This document shows positions 11,021-23,001 of a stretch of DNA of 64,000 nt, one piece after another. How positions within the stretch are numbered: the stretch's first letter is position 1; every line of letters starts with the position of its first letter. The notes beneath the pieces were generated by a model. It did not search any database. It was given only the letters and a program-made list of their open reading frames with translations, and was not told where the DNA came from. This DNA comes from Haemonchus contortus. Its lineage: Eukaryota > Nematoda > Chromadorea > Rhabditida > Trichostrongylidae. The stretch covers positions 3,550,940-3,614,939 of the forward strand of contig LS997564.1 in the NCBI GenBank assembly GCA_000469685.2, read 5' to 3'. The position numbers were made by a program, and so were the translations under genes.

Positions 11021-13195
11021 AAATGAAGGTCTTTTTCCAAATCATCTCTAAAATTTTCCAGGCCAATCAATTTTCGGAAATATATTTACCAAAGGGGTCA
11101 GCAACCTTCTATTATCCCCTGAGCAAATCACAGTCCGCGCTTAGACGAAGGATACATTTAAAAGGAGTGCGCCCGGTCTCGTCATGACTGATCGCCAACT
11201 TGGCTGACGCCGACCAAACCCACATTTCCACCAGATCCCGTAAGAGCGTCCACGGAAAGCACAGCCATCTGTGATATGTGAGCAAGATGAGAGTTCCAGT
11301 TGAGATGTGAGCTTCCGCAAAACTCGAGAATCAAGAAAGTCCTTCGTCTTGAGCGTAAACGAGGCTTCCGGGTTACGTTCAAGGCTGCTCGTTTTGCCAC
11401 CATGTCCTGCAGTAAAGGTGGTCATCACCAGTTCCCTCGCGATAAGACATCGCGTAGAGTCCAGCACCTTCAGCGAATGGTCCAATCGATTTAGCAGCAG
11501 ACAGAATTGGTAGTGTCAGCGTTATTGTATGTCGTGGAATGGTTAAAATTGTCTTGGCAGGGGAGCGCTCAATGTTTCTTTCAACAGGATGGGTACCATT
11601 ATGAGCCTGTCCGAGGGAGCGTCCCGTTCCAGTTTATCTGAAAAATATGTTTGTCAAGCTCTGAGATTGCGGAAGGTTGAACAATATTCCATCGTCGAGG
11701 AAAAGCCAATTGGGTGCTACTATTCGTTTGAGCTCCAGCTCAGTAGATTGCGCTCAGATTCCGTAGACTTTGCGAGCTGATCGTCGGCTTCCTGGAATCG
11801 TGTCTATTTCTGTTCCTTCAAGATTTGGTCACCTTCTAGGAAATGGTAGCAACAGTGTGAGGAGTACATTGTAAGCTCTTCTAGTACCTATCCGTACTAT
11901 CATACAATTGCGAGTATCAAAAAATAGAGAGAGAAAATGAGGGAGACGTGATCAAGGCAACGAGGCATGCATCGGAAACAATAACTTTACTGACAAGTTG
12001 TCCATAGTTGTTGATTTCCAAGCAGTTTTTATCGCCCTCCTCCCATTTATCCCACCTAGCGCCTCCTTGAATGTTTGTCCAAGGGCGTAGACGTCTCCGT
12101 TCTCTCCAAACCGTCATGCTTGTGTTTGGCCGTGATGGCTCAAAGTTCAATGTTCGAAGTGCAGACGCAGTTGCCTGTCGATACCAGGACTTCCATTGAA
12201 CTCTTGCCGTATTTCCACGATTTTTTGTCTGTTGATGATGTTAGTTTTGGGCTTGTTTTTGAAGTTTGTAAGGCCTGTTCGGCCCGGTATAATGCTCCCT
12301 TGATTATATAAATCATTTATTTCATGACAGTGCCTTTTATTTCATTGTTGAAAATGAAGCTCTCAGTGTTGATAAGAGTCGTTCTGCTCCCAGCTCTAAG
12401 GTTCTTCTAGAATGGTTGTCATGTTATACTGCTCATTCAGTGGTTCAAAGTTTCCTGAGTCCATCTCGGTACGAAGTCAGACCACCTATAGGGTAAAGTC
12501 ATGAGTTAAACTGCATTTAGAAAGAGGTGGATGCTCTTGGTAGAATTTCACGATTTGCTAGCGGTGGGAACCTCAGCTTTGCGATGGCATGCGATGCCTG
12601 AAGGTGAGGTAGCTGCTCAACCACTAAGTACGCCGTATTACTTGAAGACGACAAGCATCGGTCGAACTGGGCGCATTCATAGTAGGTGCAGGTACCGGCA
12701 CCTTCAATTACATACGAGACGAAGAGCCAGCTAGCAAAGCTCAGACCACATGAAAAGCTCAACAATGTTTTTAGAATGTGTTAAAGTTGCCAAACCGTGG
12801 GCGGGGCGTTTAAATACTGCGGAACTGATTGGTGAGTTGTAGTTCAACTGACCATACAGAGGGATGCAGTCATAGGCTCCGTGCAGAACACCAGTACCCC
12901 CTTTGTGCTTCGTTTTTACGAAATTGAAAACTCGGTTCATGACGAGAGTTGCTGGCGTTCTTAACCCGAATATAATCTTCCCCTCTTTTTCACGAGAACT
13001 GTTCTAGGTTATCGTGTCAGCGTATTCTCCTTTCTGCGATCATGAGAACAGAAGTCGCTGCATTTAGCAAAAGCGCTTATCGAAAGGATCGGCCTCCTCT
13101 TAGACATAACTACCTCATTTGTTTTATGCCCAAACTCATATCCAATAGCTTTCACAGCTTTCCTGCTGGTTAGATGGAGGTAAATTGCGAGAATG
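11021..13195. other. Region without a recognisable gene
   Basis: Overlapping small ORFs occur on both strands (for example 11141-11485 on minus and 12075-12311 on plus). None has recognisable motifs, and several share the same bases in different frames, which suggests noise. Nothing structural stood out. Confidence 0.5.
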
Positions 13196-14990
13196 ATCAC
13201 TCCAAGTGATTATGTCGACGAAGACCAAGATGACTTCGCTTCGTCGAACTGCTACTGCATCCCAAAGGGCAATGTAGAAGGTCATCTACGACTTCTACTC
13301 TGATCTTTTCGACAGCCACGTCTACCCGCCTACTCACCATCTTAGGCAAGACGGATACGTTGTTGCTTAAGTCCTCTCTTCCAAAATTCGACATGCCATC
13401 ACGTCGATGAGGAATAATACGGCATCCGGTCACGGCAGGATCAAAGCAGAACATCTAAAGAGCCTTCCGCCAGTCATTGTCAACCCTGGCACGGCTTTTC
13501 CCGAGGTACCTGTCGCAATGCACAGTGCCCACTTTGTGGAAAACTTGCAAGCCCGTGCTGCTGTATAAGAAAGGAGACCCAGACGGCTCCCTTCTTAGAT
13601 TGGCAACTATCGCCCAATTTGCCTGCGGTCTGTAATCTATAAACTCTTCACACGAGTCATCCTTGACAAGGTTGGCAGAATATTAGATGAAGGACAGCCA
13701 TGCGACCAAGCAGGGTCCCGGAGAGCGTACAGTACTATCGATCATAACCACATGCAAGGCTCATTGAAGTATCGCGGGAGTACAAAATGTCGTTGTCTTA
13801 CGTTCATCGATTTGAAGAAAGCCTCGAATACAGTCGAGACAGAGGCTGGAATCGAAGCCCTGGGCAACCAAGTTGTGCCTACTCAATGTGTGAGAATGCT
13901 TCGTGAGCTCTACAACAACTTCACGACCTGGATCTCGCCATTCTATAAAGAAGTCATCGTCAACGTGAAGAGAGGGGTTCGACAGAGCGATGCCATCCCG
14001 TCCAAACTTTTCAGTGCCGCTCTCAAGAACGTCATGCCTCATATGGAATGGGAAAGCATAGGAGTAAAGATCGACGGTCGCTACTTACATCATCTCGCTT
14101 TGCAAATGGCATCGAGCTTATAACGCCAACATCGAGCAGGCGGAACAAACGCTAGCCGACTCCGACAACGCTTGTGGAAAGATCGGATCACGACTGGACC
14201 TAACGAAGACGATGTTCATGCGAAACGGATTGGTACCTGATGCTATTTTCATGCTGGACGTAGCGAATATCTCTGAATGCTCCAGTTATGTGTATCTAGC
14301 TCGAGAATTCAACATGATGAACGACCTAGCTCCGGAACTGTGCAGAGGGAAACGCGCGGCGTGGGGAGCATTTAAGATTAATGAGGGAGTAGTTAAGAAA
14401 ACGAAAAACATCTGGCTCCACGCCCACCTTTCCGATACTGCGGTCTTTCCTGCTTTGACTTACGTCGTCGAAGCTTCAGAGAATTAGACTCTACGAAAGC
14501 AGGAAGAGCATGCAGTTAGTGTCATTCAACGCCCTGTGGAAAGGACGATGCTCGGAATTTTCCTATGCACGCAAGTGCAAAACGGAATCCGGAGTTCCGA
14601 GCTCCGTCGAAGAAAGAAGATCAGGGATGCCGTTGATTACGCCAAGAGAACGAAGATCAGGTGCGCCTGACACGTTATGCGGCATATTAGTGATGACCGT
14701 TGGACCAGGGCGGTTACGGACTGGATCCCTCGAGACGTCAAGCGAACACCAGGACGGCCGCCAAAGAGATGATCGGACTTCTTCACGAAAGCTCTGAACG
14801 AAAGGAATGTTTTGCCCCGTGTCCCTCGAGCGAGTACGATTTTCACTGGTCTACTCTGGCTCGCGACAGGGACGAATGGAGACGTCAGGAGCCCTCTCTT
14901 CCCCCCAGTAACGTCTCCATTCATCCCAGTCCCTCACCGAGGAAATCGACGTTCAACGGGAGTACAGGTGATATAGGTGAGGTGACACCG
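13196..14990 (+). pseudogene. Decayed RTE retrotransposon copy (reverse transcriptase)
   Basis: A 5'-truncated, heavily mutated copy of the RTE family seen intact at 45690-49112. It starts in the linker between endonuclease and RT. Fragments in different frames match in order: 13752-14123 (LTFIDLKKA and VNVKRGVRQ phrases), 14212-14487 ([17 protein letters not shown]) and 14510-14900 (C-terminal zinc-knuckle-like tail). Frameshifts and stops are frequent, and the FADD catalytic box is lost in a deletion near 14100. The 3' end carries the short GTACAGGTGATATAGGTGA-type tail near 14960-14985. Near 14866-14935 a 17-nt piece of the tail recurs inverted, forming a hairpin. Confidence 0.85.
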
Positions 14991-16787
14991 ATCCTCGAAG
15001 AATGTCAAGACTTTTACATAGTTAATGGTTCATTTAAGGTAAACATTGAAAAAGACTTTTTCGCATGATCATCGTCATCTTTCAGATAAGCAACTCGAAA
15101 AAGCGTTGATAAAGCATTCGAAAGACTCTGAATGTATCAGGAACTCTCGTGAAAAAACGAGGCATTGCCACAGCATCCCTAAAATGAACCCGTACCCCTT
15201 GCCCGTAATACCCAGACAGTATTTGAAAAAACAGAAGAGAAGCAGAGAGAAAGAAAACTGTGCAAAAAATAGCCAAAAAGGTGAAAGCAAAGCGAAAAAT
15301 CTTTGAAATTACCTGATCGCATAGAGTTGTTGTACGATTATGCGTCAAAAACGAACATGCTCCTCATGAATCTTCCTTGAATCAGCTCAATCTGCAACTA
15401 AATATATTAGCTAAGGGAAGAGCATTGCATCTTTGCAGATAAAAGAAAAATTCACGTAAAATATGTGAAAAACTAGGAAAGAAATTGAACATCTGGGGAG
15501 GTTCACGAGACCGCACACCGACGGGTCTCTGTTTCCCGCCTTTATCGACCACCCACCCAGCCACCAACCCCTTCAGCCTTTTCCATAGTTCAATTATGCA
15601 AGATTCTTTATGCGTTCCAGTTTTACCTAACAACGTAAAGTACGAAAGTAGTACGCAACCAAGTAAATATTAGAAAATCATTTTGTATTTCAAGCGAATT
15701 ACAGCCTAGAGAAATTGGATCTGTCGATCAGGATTATCGGATTTGGATACGCTGAATGATGAAGGTTCCCTGCACATTGGTCCAAGATTTCGAAAAAAAT
15801 CCATTAAGGCTTTCGAAAAAGTGACTTGGCTGATATGCATCAGCTCTCGATCCTAACAACTTGCAATCCCGATTTTGCCTGTGATCTGAGAATATTTGCG
15901 GGCAAAAAGAACCACTGGAAGGGATTAGGTGAAGAATTCGGAAACGACGACCAGCACAATCGTCAACAGCAACTTGCATCGATTTTCGCTCTGAAGTGAA
16001 GAAACCGCATAGATAGACTTGGAAAAGTCGTAGAAGCTGGTGTGACTCAATATCCGAATCCAGTCATTCCGCTCGTATAGCTGGCAATTTTGACAAGGAG
16101 CCAGCCACCTCACGTGCCTCAGGTATAGGTAGCCCTTCTAGCTGGAGCCCTTGATCAATCCTCCGTTTCTCTTTGATTGAAGTTAAAGTTCCCATATCAC
16201 ACATATCCCACTAATGAGCGAAGAATATGCTTTTGCCGAGATTTGAATAGTAGAGGTAGCAAATACCAACAACGATGTAGAAGTTTCGAACAGAAAGTCG
16301 CTTACCTCAGCCTAACTTCAACTCTGACCCCCTTGCGATTTCTCTTCATAGTGGATCACATCCAAGAGTACAAAGTCCTCCGAACAAATCTCAATTAGTA
16401 ACACGTGGTAAGCAAACGTCAACTGCCGGTCTTGTCATATAATGGACACCTACATACCTTCACAGAAAATACTTCCCACACCGTCCAAACTTTTTATTCT
16501 TACAGATTTTGTAATAAAGCAATGAACTATTTAAGTAGCACAGGCGACACGGATTATAGATCGATTTTTTATGAGGATTCTACATATTACAAAACAATTT
16601 ACAATTACAAATAAACTGATAATTGAAATTTGCCTCATGAAAACGATGACAAGTTACAGTTACAACGAGACCGCTGTAACTGGACTTTTGTCATGCATTT
16701 TTCCTGGATCCCAATTGTAGTTTGAACAGTCCAAAGTCATGCACCCTTAATGGAGTCGTGAGCTTGATTCCGTGAAATATGGAAGTT
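14991..16787. other. AT-rich intergenic, nothing recognised
   Basis: Only short ORFs without domains. A weak imperfect hairpin lies near 16646-16695 (TGACAAGTTACAGTTACA and its partial inverse). Confidence 0.5.
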
Positions 16788-16789
16788 TA

Positions 16790-17255
16790 AAGGCACCGTT
16801 TGCGATAAATTTAGGATACCCTTTTTTGACGGGAATTCATAGAACTACTCTAGAATAGAGCGATAGCAACGAAAAAAGCGCAAAAAACGATGAACAAAAA
16901 GAAACAGAAAGGGTCAAAAAAGAGCTGGAAAGGGGGGTTGGACGAGTTTCACATTGGAAGAACGGCGGTTAAGAGAGTGTTCGGGCGAGTGCAGGAAGGC
17001 GACGCAATGTCTGCAATAGCAGACAACACACAAAGCAGACAACTGCGCTCCAATGCGAAAGTGATGAACGGCAATTAGATTTCGTAGTCACCCTAGCGAG
17101 GGGCGGAGGCCTCCCGTCCCCCACTGTTCCTGCCCTTGTTGTGCCCTATTCAGACCGTTTTCCGACCTCATTCCTGCACAAATGATATCAGAGGGGGCGT
17201 CGAATTCAAACCATGTGCAGATCTCCGAAACCATTTTTTTCGTGAACAGTGCCTT
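16790..17255 (+). mobile_element. AAGGCAC-ended MITE, copy 1
   Basis: A 466-bp element starting AAGGCACCGTTTGCGA and ending CGTGAACAGTGCCTT, flanked by TA on both sides (16788-16789, 17256-17257). It is closely similar over its whole length to 52001-52465, and more distantly to a longer inverted copy at 50206-50908. TA duplication plus short inverted ends suggest mobilisation by a Tc1/mariner-type transposase. The internal ORF (16890-17078) is not conserved enough to call a gene. Confidence 0.85.
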
Positions 17256-17257
17256 TA

Positions 17258-18056
17258 AGGTGAAAGGGTGAAAACCTTGTTGACTGCACTATTGAAAACC
17301 CCAATATGGCTGGATTCGATATTTTGACTGATTTTCATTTCCATTTTAATATTTTCAATCCCAAGAAAAATTGAACTTTCGCTGTTAAGTCAACAACCTC
17401 GCGATCATTATCACATCTTGTTCTGTTCAGTCATAGGGACAAATGTTGGCTGTTTTGGTGCCTCAACTGCGTAGAACTTGAAGAGATACAACACCTTGTT
17501 ATATGCAAAAATAAATCAAAACATTTGGCATTGATCCACATACGTTGATCAAATTTGTCCTCAAAAAATTACAGCTCTTTGCCCACGCTTTTCTTTCCTG
17601 AACTAAGAGGTTGCTGCTACTGTTCAGTTCCCGATTTAAAGTTACATCTGATTTTCTAATTGCACACCCATAAACAGCGAAATCTAATGGAACAGGAGGT
17701 ACCGTCGCTGACGTCCTGTCGGTTACTACCTGCTACGACCCTTGATAGTCCTTGGCCAGCTAACCCCTTTACAAGCAGCCATCGAACAAAGTTTTTTTTG
17801 CAGACCACTTTTCCTCCGATTATTTCGCAGAAGTGGTTGTTTTTTGAGGCCCTTGGGATCTGTCGCCGACCACTCATTCGCCGTTATTACAGCTCTAGCG
17901 TTCTTCATACAGCTCAATCGATCGATTATTTTAGGCATAATTCTACTATTGGTACTTTTGTTCTTGTTCACCTACTGCTGCATCCTGCTACATTCCTTCG
18001 CGCGCGACGCCCCTCTCACCGCGACGCGACCATTTCGTTCTTAACGCACCATACCC
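17258..18056. other. Intergenic, nothing recognised
   Basis: Overlapping ORFs occur on both strands (17660-18100, 17742-18044). The second would encode a hydrophobic stretch, but no family is recognisable and the frames overlap each other. It leads directly into the mariner relic. Confidence 0.45.
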
Positions 18057-18430
18057 ATGGACCGCGCCTCCATGTGCGACTCGTTGCTCAAACGAAATAA
18101 AAATGAGCTCTTTCTGAAACGCATGAGCACGGAGGACGATAACTGGATCGTGTACAACAATGAGGAGCAGAAACGACCGTGGGGCCTCCCTAGCGAGCCG
18201 TCACGAACCGCTGCAAAAGTCAGAATCCAGGTGGGAAGACAACGCCGAGTTGCTTTTGGGATTCCAGGGAAATCACTTACCATGGGCTGTTGTCGTATTA
18301 TCAAACGATGACTTCAGAAAGGTACTATAGACAGCTAGAAAATTTGGAGGCAGCGATAGACTAGAAGGGACCCGGATTGGCCAATCAAGAGGGCGTTATC
18401 TTCCAGCAGGGTACCGAATGGAGATATATG
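18057..18430 (+). pseudogene. Mariner transposase relic
   Basis: The first frame (18057-18240) carries SLLKRNKNELFLKRM and NWIVYNN, then KRPWGLPSEPSRTAAK, which is the mariner transposase region around the first catalytic Asp. The TGDEKW box is degraded to TEDDNW. After a frameshift near 18240 the match continues with CFWDSREITYHGLLSYY and YYRQLENLEAAID, then a stop. Further residues resemble the next block, but the HQDNARPH box is degraded to QQGTEWR. Only the catalytic core is present, neither end is recognised, and the element is dead. Confidence 0.8.
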
Positions 18431-19688
18431 GTTCAGTCAATGGATTTCTTCTTCTAGGAATTTTCATTCAAAGATGAATCAAAAATCGGCGGACACTTTT
18501 CGGACAACCCAATACTTCTCGGCATTCAGCCGAAGAGAAACATCCGAGTAAAAATACCAAATATGATATGTGTAATCCAAACGCTCTATTTGGACAACTT
18601 CAGAAAAAAGGAAAAAGCTGGTAACAGGTTGGTTTATAGGGTTGACGCATTGGATTTGAAAAAGAGAAAGAGCCAGCCATGTTTCGGCTATGTCGGAAAG
18701 CCTTAGTCCGGACAGTGAACGAGGCACAACAAAAACAAGACATTACGAGGGAGCGAAAACTTGATTTTTTCAATTTCGGTAATTTTTCCATGAAAAAAAG
18801 TAATGTACAGTATAAGAGAAGGCGCTCGAACTACAATTCTCATTGGGTAAATCCAAATAACTAGAATGTTACATCAACAGATACATAAATTCCAGTCAAT
18901 AAACATAAACAGCAACAGCAACAATCAATGAATCAAACGTCGCGGCGGACAGGCTACCCAGAGGTGGTCGGTCACAAAATACTTCAATAGAGTGGGTGGT
19001 GTATAGGAGCTGACGTCGTAAAGCCAACGGATATTTGTTTACTTCGTAAACAACTTAAACTTAATACCTAAACAATCAGGGATCCTGGACGGACTCCAAA
19101 TAGTCGCCACTAGGCTCCATGCAAATATTTAGAGTATTTTAGATTGAAATACTATCGCCCCTATGAGTGATCTACGATTTTCTTCTATCTGCCTAGCAAG
19201 TCGATGATGTCTTTTTCTTTTTCTTTGTCTTTCTTATCTTCAATTAGAAAGTCTGGAGTCCTAATTTTTTTCCGTAAAAAAGGGGAGCAGGAAGAAGCGA
19301 TAGAAGTTATGAGCAGAGGAAGAAAAGAAAGTTCATATCCACATAAAAGATTTTTCTCATTAGGAAATACGATTTCTTCCACTTTTCACCTTCCTTTTCT
19401 CACCTTTTCCTTATTCAGCTCTCATGGGGATTAAGGCACAACACAAGAAACGCTGACCTGCTACCACACAGTGAAAAGAGTAAGCCCGTCCAGTATTGTG
19501 AAATTTTCAGTGAACTAATTATTTATTATTGATTGGAGACATTAATATAAACAATTACACGTGAGCAGCTTTCTTAGGGTCGAATATGAACCATTTTGAG
19601 GTGAAGTATTCCCCGAAGTATCGTGTGCTTGAGGATAATTATAGAAAGTGAACATTTGATTTTTAGTAGTCGCATTTGGGTGTGGCCA
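18431..19688. other. 3' flank of gene A1; start of the segmental duplication
   Basis: From about 18840 the sequence is similar to 40870-41666, the 3' flank of A2, and marks the left edge of the duplicated block. A minus-strand AATAAA at 19523-19528 is matched by one at 41464-41469 in the other copy, so it may be a conserved polyadenylation signal, although it lies 160-200 bp after the stop codon. Confidence 0.65.
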
Positions 19689-21925
19689 TTAGTATGTAGT
19701 GATGGGCGGAAGTGGTATTGTACGGTTCGGAGTGCTAACCGTCGTGCTTTTCGGTTCCATTTTTCTTGAGATTGGCCGCCTACACAGCTTCTCCAAAACC
19801 CATTCCCTGTAGGGTGGAACAAAATAGAAAGCGATGAGGGGATCGATCACACATGGCAAAGTTGCAATACAAATACGAAGATATTCACTGATGGAAGCCT
19901 CCGATCCAGTAGCCATTGCTAGAACGGATAGCGAAATCGTTGGTAGGAAGCAAATGATCGGAACCATGGCTTGTATTGTGAGAGCCTGAAGGAAAAACAA
20001 TTTTTGTCATACAGTCCTATGCTAAATCTCAGAGGCTCTGGCCTTCATGAATTAGTGATTCCTTCCAGTCTTTGTTGGCACTTCACGTACAACATCACTT
20101 GAACAACCATTTATGGCTGTATTAGGATAAAATGTTGGCTAATCGAAGCTTCGTTTTCTACGAGAAGCTCTGGCTTTTGGTTGGTTCAATTTTTCTCAAT
20201 CTTGACATCAGAGATTACTCAGTCTCGGTGAATAAAACGAGTGTATTCGTTTTAACAGCACATGAGCTCGAAAATGATTCCGTCGGCTAATGTTTCGGCG
20301 ATCTCGCCTTCTTCGGAGCTAAAACAGGTGAAAGTCAAACTACGACTTATCCGAACTGTCTCACTACTCTACAGAACTTCTGCGACGAGGTGAAGACACA
20401 GTCAAAAGTGAAAACGGTTTCTGACATCTCCTCTTAAGATGAACTCAAAGATACCATGTGGGACATTGCCGGATCGGATAACGACTATGACCGGGCACGT
20501 AAGGTTCTACGCCGCCAGTTTTACTCTATAGTTAGATACCTGTCTTTGAACTCTGCCTTTAAGCCATCACATAGTTGATAGGTAATCAAGGTACCGTGCA
20601 TCCTAGACCGTTCAGGAACACATCCGATGTAGGCGGTCCCCATAATGAAGAGGCTTACCTTTAAGAACATCCTAGAACTCTGCACTGTCTTCTCGCTATA
20701 CTGGTGAAGCGTGTTGCTCAAAAGTTTCATGATCAATCGTCTCAGAAGCAGGATAAGAATCGGTGAAGCTATCGCTATTGCACAAGCAATGAACCCACAA
20801 ACTGTCTGGACGAATTTTCCCGTTTCGAATCCTCCGATGTCACCATATCTGAGCAATGATAATTCAAGGACAATTCAACTGAAAGAGAGGACTTGGAAGT
20901 GAACTTACTTTTTTAAGTTGTAATTACGATGTTCAATGATTGTTTCCTTCGTGACAAGGTCGAACCGTAGAGATCCAATGTGCGGCAGAACCTGAGGCAC
21001 GCACATGACTTAGGCTTTTTATTCTCTCGTATTTTCTGCATAGGAAGGGAATCGAATCCCGGATCGATATCCGCCCAGACCAAGCTTTCCATCCATCTAA
21101 TATGTAGTAAAATTATTTAGTTGGTACTACCCTCATAGAGCAGGATAAGAGCACCAAGTGTTTTCGATATGATACTAGGATTCGGAATGGAATTTGGATG
21201 TGAGTGCGAGTCCCAAAACGGAATTCGTCTACGCCCAAGACTTTTTCCTTCATCCCGAGTGCACCTACACACCTACACGGCTACACAGGCCTACAAAATT
21301 GTGAAATGAGTCGGATGCACTGAACTCACCAACAGCAATACTGGCCAAATTGCAATCAAGAAGAGAATCACCAGAAGTTCTACTGTCTTTATCTGTCTGG
21401 CCTGTAACTTCCGATAACGCCAAAACATCGTGTGAACTATGAGAAGCTCTACATAAAATGTAAAAGCATTAATGATGGTGTAGCCGACGAGGCTTGCCAT
21501 GGGACCCAACATACGGAATGGACCTTCTGAAAGGATCGCTGTGGTCGAACTGTTCGACATCATTCTGAAATTGGAGAACTTCTTTGAATTACATTAAATT
21601 CAGAGCTCACTTACCTTCCTTGCAGAAGTCCTGCCGTCAGTGTTATGAGAATTTGCGTTGCAGAAATGTTGATCATCATAGCTTTCAGACTCCAAACAAT
21701 ACGGGAACTTCTAAAAATGATCAAGTTAGTTACAGGCAGAATAAAGACAAAGTACAGCTTCTGCAGTTCCAGCAGAAGAAAGTACACACGATGTAAATCG
21801 TGAGTTCGGAGGGGATACCTGTATCCGATAAGGTATATCAGTAAGCCATTGGTAGACACTCCATCGATAACGAAGATAGCATAATAGCAATTAACAATGA
21901 GAGGATTGAAATCGTCAAATTCCAT
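19689..21925 (-). CDS. Srd-class chemoreceptor, gene A1
   Basis: A seven-transmembrane receptor of the nematode Srd family, expected to sense small molecules in sensory-neuron cilia (family knowledge). Six exons join in frame: 21819-21925, 21615-21710, 21330-21564, 20909-20991, 20659-20848 and 19689-19985. All introns are GT-AG and the product is 335 residues. TM1 is about residues 11-34, TM2 42-65, TM3 90-112, TM4 124-146, TM5 184-210, TM6 240-262 and TM7 275-293. Family marks are QGR at the end of TM2, GPFRMLGP before TM3, LTIQAMVP at TM6, and LPCVIDP with FVPPYR (280-297). The ATG was chosen because it precedes the first helix and matches the paralogue A2. No stop or frameshift. Intron 5 holds a decayed hammerhead-like repeat. 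Confidence 0.92.
20284..20323 (-). repeat. Decayed hammerhead-like Penelope terminus in A1 intron 5
   Basis: On the minus strand CCGAAGA is followed by a perfect GGCGA-GA-TCGCC stem and then GAAAC. This resembles the hammerhead core of the Penelope copies, but the invariant U of CUGANGA is C and stem I is imperfect. The duplicated locus in A2 (42374-42400) has lost 11 nt, including the GAAA box. Confidence 0.5.
21036..21110 (-). repeat. Dispersed repeat with a B-box-like motif (possible SINE)
   Basis: The minus strand reads GGTCTGGGCGGATATC and then GGGATTCGATTCCC, which resembles a polymerase III B box. Related pieces occur at 22385-22440, 43450-43500 and 44825-44905. The A-box spacing is too short for a normal tRNA, so a tRNA-derived SINE is only a possibility. 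Confidence 0.4.
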
Positions 21926-22575
21926 TTCGAGTAGCTCCTTCCAATAGTTACAACCAAGTTTTAAAACACTTCTGAAACCGAACAAAGCAATACAACGCGG
22001 ATGAGAGATTCCCAATGATGGTCCAGAACTGCCTTCTGAGTCATGAGAACAGGACTGGCATGTGACCCTGTTTGGGGCTCAGTTGGACCTTATTCGGGAT
22101 TCGTGACCGGCCAAGTGGGGCACTACCACACGTGTAGCCCAAGGGTCGATGTGGTGTCTTCATGAATTCCAACAAAGCGAATTCTTATTAAACAAATCGT
22201 CCAGAACTAATTTTTTTCTGATTTTTCGGGAGAGGGGAACGAGGAGGGGAAGGAAAAGAATTGGAAAACATATGAGATTATAGATAAGAAACAGTTCAAT
22301 ACTTGTCAGGTATAAAGCGTTGGGTGAGGGTGATTGGGAGTGATGGGATGTCATGTAAAGCACTATCAAATGGTTGGTCTGGACGTCGAATTCCGGACGA
22401 TAGCCGCCCAGGCTAACCAAGCATTCATCTTTCCGGGAAGCGAACTGGTACTACAGACTTGTGTGGGAAGATGAAGCTCTGACTTGTACATTTCCTGGCT
22501 ACCGCAAGCCGTTGTAATAGGTTAGAAAGGCATTCAAACGCCAATGCAATTCTAAGCGGGCGCTACATGAATGAC

Positions 22576-22992
22576 GGGTAACGGAACTTCTCCCCTATCG
22601 CGACATTCTCCCTTGCGGCATGTGGCGAATGTCACTGCAATTACCGTACTCACCCCGCCTCCCGAAAATCGATAGGACGCGATATTTTTCCCTGACTGGC
22701 TTGCTTTTTCATTGGATTTTATCGTTTTTTCTTCTGTTTCTTTTTAGTTTTCATGCTTATTAGACTTGATTAATTAAAATGACTTTATTAGACTTGATTA
22801 ATTAAAATGACTCCTCTTATATAAACGACGATCAGTACCGCATTGAAATCGAAGGGAGCGACCAGCCAATTCAAATAATCAAAGGACTCCCCACCTCACA
22901 AATTGCGCGCTCCAATCTTTCATCGCAATCCTGCGATAGGCGGCGGGTGCGGCGTGTGCGACGCCGTGTTAGGGGAGAAGTTCCCGGACCCC
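22576..22992 (-). mobile_element. MITE with 9-bp target duplication, copy 2
   Basis: A 417-bp relative of 438-817 in the opposite orientation, with matching inverted ends. It is flanked by a perfect 9-bp repeat, ATGAATGAC (22567-22575 and 22993-23001). A 28-bp unit is tandemly doubled at 22757-22812, which explains most of the length difference from copy 1. It is inserted upstream of A1; the A2 flank near 45010-45030 lacks it, so it is younger than the segmental duplication. Confidence 0.87.
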
Positions 22993-23001
22993 ATGAATGA
23001 C

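Noticed and set aside
17660..18100. 146-codon plus-strand gene
   Set aside because: It overlaps other open frames, has no recognised motif and runs into the mariner relic in another frame.
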